Shown here piece after piece: positions 1-7,582 of a stretch of DNA of 64,000 nt. Positions within the stretch are counted from its first letter, which is position 1. Every line of letters begins with the position of its first letter. Source of the stretch: a bacterium (GTDB lineage: Bacteria; Patescibacteriota; Saccharimonadia; Saccharimonadales; UBA4665); contig JAJXTN010000006.1 in assembly GCA_021783725.1 (NCBI GenBank), forward strand, positions 1 to 64,000, given 5' to 3'. Both the position numbers and the translations under genes were made by a program. Below the pieces are notes generated by a model. It worked only from the letters and a program-made list of their open reading frames with translations. It searched no databases and was not told the DNA's origin.

Positions 1-2
1 AT

Positions 3-320
3 ATGAGTGAGTCCAATTTTGAACAGTCCGAAGCGATTCGTTCCGACAATTCGGCAGCCGAAATTGCCCTAGCCGCCGCTCACATTGCCGTAACAATATC
101 AACTGCTTCAGAAGACCAACGCCCAGCTTTGGTCGACGTTCTTAAGTCTGAACTGGCCGGTGTCGGGGTGGTGCTGACCGATATGCACCAGACATCAGCT
201 GATGAACGTCACGGAGCGTTGACCGGGCGTACGCGACAACAGGTTGAAAGTGATGTCCTCAGGCCTCGAAGTTTAAATCGATTCTCTCTGCCTTGGCGCA
301 AAAATGGTTTTATTAGGTAG
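3..320 (+). CDS. Hypothetical protein, 105 aa, upstream of uvrC
   Basis: I do not recognise this protein. It has an Ala-rich N-terminal half with amphipathic helices and a basic C-terminal tail (RSLNRF, PWRKNG). The ATG is only two bases inside the window, so the true start may lie further upstream. Its TAG stop overlaps the GTG start of uvrC by one base (TAGTG), which suggests translational coupling and a shared mRNA. There is no signal peptide or membrane segment. Confidence 0.55.
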   Translation: MSESNFEQSEAIRSDNSAAEIALAAAHIAVTISTASEDQRPALVDVLKSELAGVGVVLTDMHQTSADERHGALTGRTRQQVESDVLRPRSLNRFSLPWRKNGFIR

Positions 321-1837
321 TGACAACCATGACTGTTAAAGTCAGTCAGCAGATCGGTACTAAGCTGGCTGATTTACCGAAAGCTCCAGGTGTTTATTTT
401 CATAAAAATTCGGCTGGTGAGATTATCTATATAGGTAAAGCTGGCGTTTTGCGGCATAGAGTTCGTCAGTATTTTCAAGCTAGCCGTTATCGAGATCCCA
501 AGACTGAAGCTTTGGTGGCTGAAATCGCCGACATTGATTGGATGGTTGTCGATAGTGAATTGGAAGCTTTATTCTTAGAAGCCGAATTGGTCCGTCGCTA
601 CTTGCCTCGCTACAATATTTTATTGCGCGACGATAAGGCCATGAGCTACATCCGGATCGACTACGACAGTGATTATCCAACAGTCGGTATGACCCGCCGT
701 CCACTTGACGATGGAGCTCGCTACTTTGGTCCATACTTCAGTGCCAATGCTGTTCGACAAGCATTGAAATCTCTGCGTCGAGCTTTCCCATACGCCACGC
801 GACGGATCCCTGGGCAGAAACGGGCTAGCTTGCATTATCATCTCGGCTTAGATCCGGGACTAGAAGATGGACGAACTAGTCTAGAAGTCTATCGAATTAA
901 CTTGCGTCGACTGATAGCTGTCATAGAAGGCAAGCGAACGAAGATTGAGCAAGAACTCGAACGCGATATGAAACGGGCTTCGAAAATCAAAGATTACGAA
1001 TCGGCCGCTCGATATCGCAATCAATTAAATACGTTGTCAGCCCTTAATAAACAAGTAATTTTTAGTGATAAAGAATTCCTTGATATCAGTAAAGACCATG
1101 CTTTGAATGAATTGGTTAACTTGTTAAGTATTGATAAATTTCCGGCCAGAATAGAAGGTTACGACATCAGTCATATGCATGGCACGGATGTGGTAGCCAG
1201 CATGGTGGTGTTCACTAACGGCGTGAGCGATAAAGCTAACTATCGCAAATTCAAAACTCGCATTAATCATAATAATGATTTCTATAATATGAATGAAACT
1301 CTGAAACGCCGTTTGAGCCAAAAAAATGTCAAAGCTTGGGGTCTACCGAACTTAGTAATTATTGATGGCGGTAAAGGTCAACTCGATGCCGCTTTACAAG
1401 CCCGAGATCTTCAAGGCTATGCGCAAATCCCATTTATTGGATTAGCCAAACGTGAAGAGCAGATAGTCCTACATAAAGCCAAGTCTAATTTAGAACTTAA
1501 TACGACTGAGTTGCACAAACTTGGTGGATTCGCGACCGAGAGCGAAGACTTCATACTCATCAATATCCCGCACTCGACGAATCTAATAAAACTATTGCAA
1601 AGAATTCGTGATGAATCGCATCGTTTTGCTGTTAGTTACCATAGTATATTGAAGCAGAAGCGCCAAATAACATCGTCGCTTGATGACATATCAGGCATCG
1701 GTCCGAAAACTCGCAAAAAGTTGTTGCGGTCATTTGGATCATTGAAGGCCGTCCTGGCGGCTAGTGAAACTGATTTGACTGCTGTGGTTGGTAGCTCCAA
1801 GGCTAGTCAGATTAAGCGGTTGGCGGTGTTGGACTAG
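320..1837 (+). CDS. uvrC: Excinuclease ABC subunit C (UvrC)
   Basis: This is the dual-incision nuclease of nucleotide excision repair, acting with UvrA and UvrB. Domains in order: a GIY-YIG nuclease (GVY at about residue 24, YIG at about 37), a UVR motif that contacts UvrB (about 205-240), the RNase H-like domain with YDISH (about 280) and DGGKGQ (about 349), and a C-terminal helix-hairpin-helix with ISGIGPKTRKK (about 457). At 505 aa it is shorter than the usual 600 or so, but every functional block is present. GTG at 320 is coupled to the preceding stop; an in-frame ATG at 329 is an alternative start. The 3' end overlaps the convergent LuxR gene by 26 bases. Confidence 0.95.
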   Translation: MTTMTVKVSQQIGTKLADLPKAPGVYFHKNSAGEIIYIGKAGVLRHRVRQYFQASRYRDPKTEALVAEIADIDWMVVDSELEALFLEAELVRRYLPRYNILLRDDKAMSYIRIDYDSDYPTVGMTRRPLDDGARYFGPYFSANAVRQALKSLRRAFPYATRRIPGQKRASLHYHLGLDPGLEDGRTSLEVYRINLRRLIAVIEGKRTKIEQELERDMKRASKIKDYESAARYRNQLNTLSALNKQVIFSDKEFLDISKDHALNELVNLLSIDKFPARIEGYDISHMHGTDVVASMVVFTNGVSDKANYRKFKTRINHNNDFYNMNETLKRRLSQKNVKAWGLPNLVIIDGGKGQLDAALQARDLQGYAQIPFIGLAKREEQIVLHKAKSNLELNTTELHKLGGFATESEDFILINIPHSTNLIKLLQRIRDESHRFAVSYHSILKQKRQITSSLDDISGIGPKTRKKLLRSFGSLKAVLAASETDLTAVVGSSKASQIKRLAVLD

Positions 1838-2525
1838 TGGCAAACTGCGGATATTCGACAAACCGTATCTGGTAAGCTTTTTTCGATTGGCGGTTCAGTG
1901 TCTGGTAGCGGTTAATTAGAAGTTGTCGTTGAGATTTATCGGCTAACTCGATGCCGGTCAGGCCACTCATAACCGCCGCCGCCGCAATAACAGCTCGCCG
2001 ACCACTGCCCAGTCGATGACTGATTCTAGTTAAATGATTCTTGACCGTACTTTCGCTCAAGCAAAGTTCGTCGGCTACTTCAATATTACCAGGTTTAGTA
2101 GCCACTGCTCTCATTACCTCCTGTTCACGTTGAGAGATACTGTCCAGACCAATTACTGGCGGTTTGACCAGAGTCAAGACCGGATTGGCCTGGATCATAC
2201 AAGAGTGGAGCAACATCGAACGGCTTTTGATTCCCAGTGTCGCAAAACTGCGCCTTAGATGAGTTTTGACGGTATCTTCGCTAATTTGCATTATTTCACC
2301 AATTTCGGCATTACCAAAACCAATCGCGGCGTAGGTCGTAACTTCGCGAGCCCGTCGTTGCAAAAGGTTATTATCGGGTGTAATCAGTGCCACAGCGCCG
2401 AATTGCCCAATGCCGATTGGTGTCATGGCGTTGCTGTCCAGTTGAGCCATTTCGATAACGTGCGCGCCCAGCGGCCGAACAAGGTATGGACTAGGCTTGG
2501 GAAGGACATCGAAATTATTAGCCAT
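1812..2525 (-). CDS. LuxR-type regulator with two tandem HTH motifs, 237 aa
   Basis: This is probably a DNA-binding regulator. Two separate GerE/LuxR-like HTH segments are visible: one around residues 60-105 (EIGEIMQISEDTVKTHLRR) and one around 130-180 (SQREQEVMRAVATKPG, then SESTVKNHLTRISHRLG). There is no receiver, PAS or autoinducer domain, so the N-terminal 55 residues may be the sensing part. It is the second gene of a pair. Its ATG overlaps the stop of the upstream paralogue by one base (TAATG), so the two are translationally coupled and may heterodimerise. The target is unknown. Confidence 0.75.
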   Translation of the reverse strand: MANNFDVLPKPSPYLVRPLGAHVIEMAQLDSNAMTPIGIGQFGAVALITPDNNLLQRRAREVTTYAAIGFGNAEIGEIMQISEDTVKTHLRRSFATLGIKSRSMLLHSCMIQANPVLTLVKPPVIGLDSISQREQEVMRAVATKPGNIEVADELCLSESTVKNHLTRISHRLGSGRRAVIAAAAVMSGLTGIELADKSQRQLLINRYQTLNRQSKKAYQIRFVEYPQFATSPTPPTA

Positions 2526-3229
2526 TATTTGGTTAGATAGTCTGGCTCTATAACGTATGTGCGATTTGGTATCGGTCGTCGTTGCCAGTGTTCGACTACC
2601 TCTTTGGATCGCGAGTAGAATATTGGTGATTTACCTGTCTTGCCGGTGAATATGGCTGTGGCTATAGCGATTTTGCGTTGCTTGAATTCTAGCTTTTTAC
2701 CTATACGAGTCTCTATTGACGATATGTATTGCCTGTCTCTGTGCATTAGTTCTGCAATATTGTCAGTCGACATGCCCATGGCCATTTTATTAATAACCGA
2801 TGCTTCTAGGGGCGTTAAATCATTTAATAATTTTGCTGGTGCAGCTTTGGTCATGACCATGAATTCTGGGTCGTGATCGAGGCATTTGTCGAGAGCATTG
2901 TCAGCCTCTAGGTCTACTCCTAGATTTTCACTGGCGAAATCGAGAACATCTTTGACTTCTTGTTCACTAGCTGTGATGGCATTGGTCGATACTACTTTAG
3001 CGATTGCATCGAGAGAGAAGCCTAGCATCGAGTAAGCCGCAACTTGTTTATCTAATTCGCTCAGTACTTCATTGCGCGGATCGAACAAAGCTACGCCACC
3101 GCCAACACTCACGCCAATGCTTTTTTCGTTTCTAATTTCTTCGCCTGAGTAATAGTCTATTTCAACCATATTTATGACATGTGGTTTTAACAGTGTGTCG
3201 GCGCCAGTTGGACTAGTTATAACTTTCAT
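2525..3229 (-). CDS. Divergent LuxR-like regulator, paralogue of the next gene, 234 aa
   Basis: This protein resembles its downstream neighbour in length and layout. Both share an N-terminal segment (LLKPHVINMVEID here, YLVRPLGAHVIEMAQLD in the partner), a GGVALFDPRNE / GAVALITPDNN block and two HTH-like regions. The first HTH here has degenerated. The second (LTPLEASVINKMAMGMSTDNIAELM) is still LuxR-like. It is therefore a tandem duplicate that has diverged, perhaps into a partner or antagonist. It is the first gene of the pair on the minus strand; upstream lies a short AT-rich gap shared with the divergent aminopeptidase gene. Confidence 0.65.
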   Translation of the reverse strand: MKVITSPTGADTLLKPHVINMVEIDYYSGEEIRNEKSIGVSVGGGVALFDPRNEVLSELDKQVAAYSMLGFSLDAIAKVVSTNAITASEQEVKDVLDFASENLGVDLEADNALDKCLDHDPEFMVMTKAAPAKLLNDLTPLEASVINKMAMGMSTDNIAELMHRDRQYISSIETRIGKKLEFKQRKIAIATAIFTGKTGKSPIFYSRSKEVVEHWQRRPIPNRTYVIEPDYLTK

Positions 3230-3362
3230 AATTATCGATAGCTTAACATAAAATGATTATTAAAACATGAGCGTTAATTTTAAGCTAATTTAAGCTGTGA
3301 TTAGTTTTGATTCGTCCCGAAGGAATCATATGGCGGTCACATGGCCACTAGCAATAGTTTGC

Positions 3363-3368
3363 TATACT
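3363..3368 (+). promoter_or_regulatory. -10 hexamer upstream of the M24 aminopeptidase
   Basis: TATACT preceded by TTGC sits 13 bases before the ATG at 3382. There is no Shine-Dalgarno sequence between them, so the mRNA leader would be only about 6 nt. Confidence 0.5.
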
Positions 3369-3381
3369 AGTAGATTGAATT

Positions 3382-4614
3382 ATGCAAGAACTATTTGGAG
3401 CTGAGTTTTTTGCCGGTAATCGGGCACGTCTACGTGAACTTTTCACCGGCAAAGCCCCTATCGTTGTTACCGCTAATGGCTTACTACAGCGCGGTGGTGA
3501 TAGTGGCTACGCTTTTGCCCAAGACGCTAATTTCTGGTATCTAACTGGTGTCGAGGAGCCAGACGTCATATTGGTCATCGATCGCGATAACGAATATTTG
3601 ATAGTACCTGACAGAAACGCTGTCCAAGAAGTATTTGACGGGGTGATTGAAACTTCAGTCTTGAGCCGCCGGTCGGGCATCCAGAAAATCTATGATCAGA
3701 AAACTGGATGGAACAAACTCAGCGGTCGGTTAAAGAAAGTTAAACATATAGCAACAGTCGCCCCAGCTCCAGCTTATATTGAACAGATTGGTATGTATGT
3801 CAATCCGGCCCGGGCGAATCTCATCCAAAAGCTCAAAGCCTATAACCAAGATCTTGAACTATTGGATCTGTCGCCACACTTGAGTCGTCAAAGAATGATC
3901 AAGCAACCGGCTGAGATAGTGGCGATTCAAAAAGCTATCGACATTACTATTAGTAGCCTTAAGGAATCACTAAAGCCTTCAAAAATGAAAACTTATAGCC
4001 ATGAATACCAGATAGAAGCTGAAATAACCCGTGGTTTTCGAAAACGGGGCGCCGATGGTCAAGCGTTTGAACCGATAGTCGCGTCTGGTGAGCGAGCCTG
4101 TGTCCTGCATAATCTAGCTAACAACGCCCCATTGACCAAGAATAATCTGGTCGTCGTTGATGTCGGGGCGCAGTACCAACATTATGCCTCGGATATATCT
4201 AGGACGGTGATATATGGTAATTCTAGTCGTCGCCAGCAATCGGTGGTGGCGGCCGTCATTGAAGCCCAGTCATTCGCTATTAGCTTGCTCAAGCCAGGAG
4301 TTATGCTCAAAGACTATGAACATCAAGTTGTGATGTTTGTAGGTGAAAAATTGCGTGAACTAGGTCTCATTAAGACGATTACCGAGGAAAGCGTTCGAGA
4401 ATTTTATCCGCATGCTACGTCGCACTTTGTTGGGTTGAATGTTCACGATGTCGGTGACTATAACCGACCACTTGAACAAGGAATAGTTTTGACCGTCGAA
4501 CCAGGTATCTATATTAAGGCTGAAGCCATCGGTGTTCGAATTGAGGATGATGTTTTGATCACTCCCAACGGTAATAAAGTATTGTCGAATAAGTTGTCGC
4601 GCGAACTGCGCTAA
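3382..4614 (+). CDS. pepP: Xaa-Pro aminopeptidase (M24B metallopeptidase)
   Basis: It removes N-terminal residues preceding proline, using a dinuclear metal site. The N-terminal creatinase-like domain (residues 1 to about 170) contains YLTGVEEPD. The C-terminal pita-bread domain carries the expected metal ligands: DVGAQ and DISR (about 260-275), HDVGD (about 355), EPGIY (E373) and IEDD (about 387). The length of 410 aa is typical for the family. In a cell with few biosynthetic genes it probably recycles peptides taken from outside. It is followed after nine bases by a membrane protein gene and then secG. Confidence 0.93.
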   Translation: MQELFGAEFFAGNRARLRELFTGKAPIVVTANGLLQRGGDSGYAFAQDANFWYLTGVEEPDVILVIDRDNEYLIVPDRNAVQEVFDGVIETSVLSRRSGIQKIYDQKTGWNKLSGRLKKVKHIATVAPAPAYIEQIGMYVNPARANLIQKLKAYNQDLELLDLSPHLSRQRMIKQPAEIVAIQKAIDITISSLKESLKPSKMKTYSHEYQIEAEITRGFRKRGADGQAFEPIVASGERACVLHNLANNAPLTKNNLVVVDVGAQYQHYASDISRTVIYGNSSRRQQSVVAAVIEAQSFAISLLKPGVMLKDYEHQVVMFVGEKLRELGLIKTITEESVREFYPHATSHFVGLNVHDVGDYNRPLEQGIVLTVEPGIYIKAEAIGVRIEDDVLITPNGNKVLSNKLSRELR

Positions 4615-4623
4615 TTTACAATA

Positions 4624-4998
4624 ATGTTAATGAATAAACCATATGCCAGATTCTTGACCCGCTGGCTGGTGGGTAGCTTGGGCTTGTGGATTGCCGCCGG
4701 ATTTTTGAGCAATAGTATTAGTTACGGCAGTGAGTGGGACGTCATTATATTTTCCGGGTTGGCCCTAGCCATAATTAACACCGTAGTCAAACCATTATTG
4801 ATAATCTTGTCGCTACCAGCTATTTTGCTGTCGTTAGGTCTTTTCATGATTTTGATTAATGGATTTACAGTATTCATCGTCAGTAAGCTATATACCCCAC
4901 TGCATATTACAAATTTTTGGGCAGCAGTTTTTGCCGGAATGGTCATAGGTTTGGTAAACTATCTAGTAACAGCAATATTAGAGGACACCAAATCATGA
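4624..4998 (+). CDS. Four-helix membrane protein, phage holin 4_2 / PF04020-like
   Basis: This 124 aa protein has about four transmembrane helices, including WLVGSLGLWIAAGFLS and IIFSGLALAIINTVVKPLL. The spacing and the IINTVVKPLL...LSLPAILLSLGLF block resemble the phage-holin-superfamily-IV / YvlD membrane proteins widespread in bacteria. The role of that family is poorly known, and it is not evidence of a prophage here. Its TGA stop overlaps the secG start (ATGA), which shows that TGA is a normal stop codon in this genome. Confidence 0.75.
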   Translation: MLMNKPYARFLTRWLVGSLGLWIAAGFLSNSISYGSEWDVIIFSGLALAIINTVVKPLLIILSLPAILLSLGLFMILINGFTVFIVSKLYTPLHITNFWAAVFAGMVIGLVNYLVTAILEDTKS

Positions 4999-5210
4999 GT
5001 ATTTATAACTATTTAACTATCGGCTCGATGTTGCTAATGACGTTTTTGATTTTAATTCAGACTCGAGGCGCTAGTCTGGGTGCTGGTTTGGGTGGCGCCG
5101 GCGAAGTTAATACTACTCGTCGAGGTACTGATAAAACTATTTTCCAGCTAACTATCATCAGTGCACTTGTTTTTAGTCTGTCACTAATACTCGGCGTAAT
5201 TATTAAATAA
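4995..5210 (+). CDS. secG: Preprotein translocase subunit SecG
   Basis: SecG is the small auxiliary subunit of the SecYEG translocon. The protein has 71 aa with two helices (residues about 5-22 and 48-68) separated by the Gly-rich loop typical of the family (SLGAGLGGAGE). The ATG at 4995 overlaps the previous stop, which supports this start over a longer reading frame beginning at 4917. It is followed after 22 bases by a peptide-binding protein that must itself be exported. Confidence 0.9.
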   Translation: MSIYNYLTIGSMLLMTFLILIQTRGASLGAGLGGAGEVNTTRRGTDKTIFQLTIISALVFSLSLILGVIIK

Positions 5211-5232
5211 CTGCCAACATACGGGGGCTAAA

Positions 5233-7014
5233 TTGCGATTTAGACTGATACGATTACGCTTCCGGCGACGTTTTCGCAAAAGCCAACAACAAGTTGAAGA
5301 TTTTGGTCAACAGGCCGAGCAAAGCATTGAACAGCATTTCTTCGGGCGATTCGGCCGACTTAGTCTTGTCCGGCGATTTGTTTTTGGTTGGTTGACCCTG
5401 GTAGTGATACTGATTGGGGCTTTGGTGTTTCAGAATATGACCCTAGGAAATTATTTCCAAACTCTCAAGCCAGTTCCGGGTGGAATATATAACGAAGGAA
5501 TTGTTGGTAGCTTCACCAATGCTAATCCGCTCTATGCCACCAATAGTGTAGATACTTCAGTATCTAGGTTGGTGTTCGCCAGTCTTTTCAAATATAACAA
5601 TCAAAATGATTTGGTTGGGGATTTAGCTACCGGCTATTCAGTAGATGCTAAAGGTCTCGTCTATACTGTTCATCTTCGACCACATCTAACTTGGCAAGAT
5701 GGACAGCCGTTGACTAGCGCTGACGTACTGTTCACCTATAAAACTATTCAAAACCCCGATGCCCTGTCGGCGCTTCAAAGTAGTTGGCAAGGCATAATTG
5801 TTACCGCCGTCGACCCTCTGACAATCACTTTTAAATTACCTGATCCGTTAGCCTCATTTCCATACAACATGACTAACGGTATAGTTCCGCAACATATTCT
5901 AGCTCAACTCCCGGTTGCTGATTTGCGATCAGCTGACTTTAACACTTTACATCCAATCGGTTCAGGTCCGTTTGTTTGGCAGTCAATCCAAGTCACTGGT
6001 AGCGATCCGGCAATCGTCCAGTCACAAATCACTTTGACTCAGTTCAAGAATTATCATGCCGGCCGTCCGAAAATCCAACAATTCATCGTCCATGCTTACG
6101 CCAGTCAAAACCAGTTGATTAAAGCATTTGCGGCTGGCCAATTGAGTGGGGCAGAAGGTTTGAATTATGTACCCTCAGTCATTCAGTCGATGTCCGGCGC
6201 CCAAGTCCATAGCAATATACTTACGGCCGCTAACATGGTTTTCTTCAAAACATCTAGCGGTATATTGAGTGATAAGAAATTACGTTCAGCTTTAGTTCAA
6301 GCATCTAATGTACCCAAAATCATTGACTCTCTAGGCTATCCGACTCGAGCTGTCCAAGAACCATTATTGGTCGGTCAATTAGCCTATGATCCAAGCCTCA
6401 AACAGCTTGGCTATGATCAAAAATCAGCTCAAACTACGCTTGAGGCCAATGGTTGGTTGATGGGCAAGAACGGTATCAGGACCAAAAACGGCCAAAACTT
6501 AACTATCCGTTTAAGCACTCCAGATACGCCGGAGTACCATTTGGTTGCTAGCCAGCTTCAAAAGGATTGGTCGCGGGTCGGAGCTCAGCTACAGACCCAA
6601 TATCTTGATAAGTCTGATTTTCAGACCACACTTTCTCAGCACGATTATCAAGCATTACTCTACGGTATATCGATAGGCGTCGATCCCGATGTGTTTGTTT
6701 ATTGGGATAGTTCCCAAGCCGACATCCGATCGGTCAATCGACTTAATCTGTCGGAATATAAGAATGCTACTGCCGATGCTGCACTCGAAGCTGGACGAAC
6801 TCGTCTCGACCCAATGCTTAGAACCTTAAAATACAAACCTTTTTTGCAGGTATGGCAACAAGATAATCCGGCTCTGGGGCTTTATCAGCCGCGCTCACTG
6901 TATGTTACGAACGGTTCTGTGGCCGGCCTGGGTGATGGTAATATCAACACGCCTACCGATCGACTGAATAATGTCGAAAACTGGGAAATACGCCTGGCCA
7001 AAGTGACCGATTAG
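5233..7014 (+). CDS. Membrane-anchored ABC peptide-binding protein (SBP family 5)
   Basis: This is the extracellular solute-binding protein of an oligopeptide importer. A basic cytoplasmic tail (residues 1 to about 45, RFRLIRLRFRRRFRKS) is followed by one membrane helix (about 47-66) and a family 5 domain with LRPHLTWQDGQPLTSADV. No lipobox is seen, so the protein is held by a signal anchor. No permease or ATPase gene lies beside it, so the transporter must be encoded elsewhere. The start is TTG at 5233, with a GGGGG stretch about seven bases upstream. Confidence 0.88.
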   Translation: MRFRLIRLRFRRRFRKSQQQVEDFGQQAEQSIEQHFFGRFGRLSLVRRFVFGWLTLVVILIGALVFQNMTLGNYFQTLKPVPGGIYNEGIVGSFTNANPLYATNSVDTSVSRLVFASLFKYNNQNDLVGDLATGYSVDAKGLVYTVHLRPHLTWQDGQPLTSADVLFTYKTIQNPDALSALQSSWQGIIVTAVDPLTITFKLPDPLASFPYNMTNGIVPQHILAQLPVADLRSADFNTLHPIGSGPFVWQSIQVTGSDPAIVQSQITLTQFKNYHAGRPKIQQFIVHAYASQNQLIKAFAAGQLSGAEGLNYVPSVIQSMSGAQVHSNILTAANMVFFKTSSGILSDKKLRSALVQASNVPKIIDSLGYPTRAVQEPLLVGQLAYDPSLKQLGYDQKSAQTTLEANGWLMGKNGIRTKNGQNLTIRLSTPDTPEYHLVASQLQKDWSRVGAQLQTQYLDKSDFQTTLSQHDYQALLYGISIGVDPDVFVYWDSSQADIRSVNRLNLSEYKNATADAALEAGRTRLDPMLRTLKYKPFLQVWQQDNPALGLYQPRSLYVTNGSVAGLGDGNINTPTDRLNNVENWEIRLAKVTD

Positions 7015-7083
7015 CAACCAGTAACTAGTATCTAGTAACTTGCCAAACGACTTATAAATACCGAAAATTGACTGAGCTCGGAC

Positions 7084-7112
7084 TTGAGTTATTGCCGTAA
7101 AACAGATACGAT
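7084..7112 (+). promoter_or_regulatory. Promoter of tRNA-Leu(CAG)
   Basis: TTGAGT, a 17-base spacer and TACGAT. The same hexamers and spacing, with a near-identical spacer, precede tRNA-Leu(GAG) at 9220-9248. Here about 74 bases separate the -10 box from the tRNA. They contain an imperfect hairpin (GGGCTTTTCGAAC with GTTTGAAAAGACCC) that the second locus lacks. Confidence 0.6.
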
Positions 7113-7186
7113 ATTAGGGCTTTTCGAACTAAACCAGCTAACAATAGTGTTTGAAAAGACCCTGGGATTGGATGGTTTAATTTTAT

Positions 7187-7273
7187 GCGGATATGGCGGA
7201 ATTGGTAGACGCGCTAGCTTCAGGAGCTAGTGGGCTTCGGCCCTTGGAGGTTCAAGTCCTCTTATCCGCACCA
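7187..7273 (+). tRNA. tRNA-Leu(CAG)
   Basis: The 87-nt tRNA has acceptor stem GCGGATA/TATCCGC, a D arm, anticodon stem CTAGC/GCTAG with loop TTCAGGA (anticodon CAG), a long variable arm (TGGGCTTCGGCCC) typical of tRNA-Leu, T loop TTCAAGT and an encoded CCA. Confidence 0.95.
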
Positions 7274-7355
7274 GAGAACAATGGTTTCACTGATGACACT
7301 TCGTTAGAGTCGACAGCAACAGCTCACTGAGCTGTTCTGCCTCTTATCCGCACCA
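7274..7355 (+). mobile_element. 82-bp element ending in a copy of the tRNA-Leu(CAG) 3' end
   Basis: The last 16 bases (7340-7355) exactly repeat tRNA positions 7258-7273, through the CCA. The body matches the element after tRNA-Leu(GAG) at 9353-9436: both contain TTTCACT, GAGTCGACAG and an 8-bp hairpin just before the repeat (AACAGCTC/GAGCTGTT here, AATAGCAC/GTGCTATT there). The stem pairs covary, so the fold is conserved. The structure looks like a tiny non-autonomous insertion at the tRNA 3' end, or a conserved processing element. There is no coding capacity. Confidence 0.6.
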
Positions 7356-7426
7356 TTCTACTTCGCTAAAGCTTTGTAGAATTTAGCGTAGTAGAATGCC
7401 CTCCAAAGCTTTAGGCGACGGAGGGC
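7355..7426 (+). repeat. Two successive hairpins after the copied CCA
   Basis: The first hairpin starts at the terminal A of the copied CCA (arms ATTCTAC/GTAGAAT, 7355-7397) and the second follows directly (GCCCTCC/GGAGGGC, 7398-7426). The same pair occurs at 9436-9498 with different but compensating arm sequences. They may act as transcription terminators or processing signals. The rest of the gap up to 7582 holds no gene that I can support. Confidence 0.55.
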
Positions 7427-7582
7427 TGTCTAGTTGAATGACACTGCACTACTGCCTGTTATCTAACCAAGTTGAATTTAATGTACCAAAAACCTCGATC
7501 CATAGCATAAGCGCATCTTAGTCCGATGTGCTATCATAATTGCTAGAAACTATGCTGTATATAGATAAGGATTTAAGAGGCA

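Noticed and set aside
4995-4998. Possible recoding of TGA as glycine, as in some CPR lineages
   Set aside because: TGA ends the membrane protein before secG, nusB and vanX at the expected lengths, so the standard bacterial code fits.
4624-4998. Holin-like protein as evidence of a prophage
   Set aside because: The family is a common housekeeping membrane protein, and neither neighbour is a phage gene.
7290-7330. CTGATGA near GTCGACAG, resembling the hammerhead ribozyme core
   Set aside because: The homologous element at 9353-9436 has CTACTGA at the same place, and the GAAA partner motif is missing in both.
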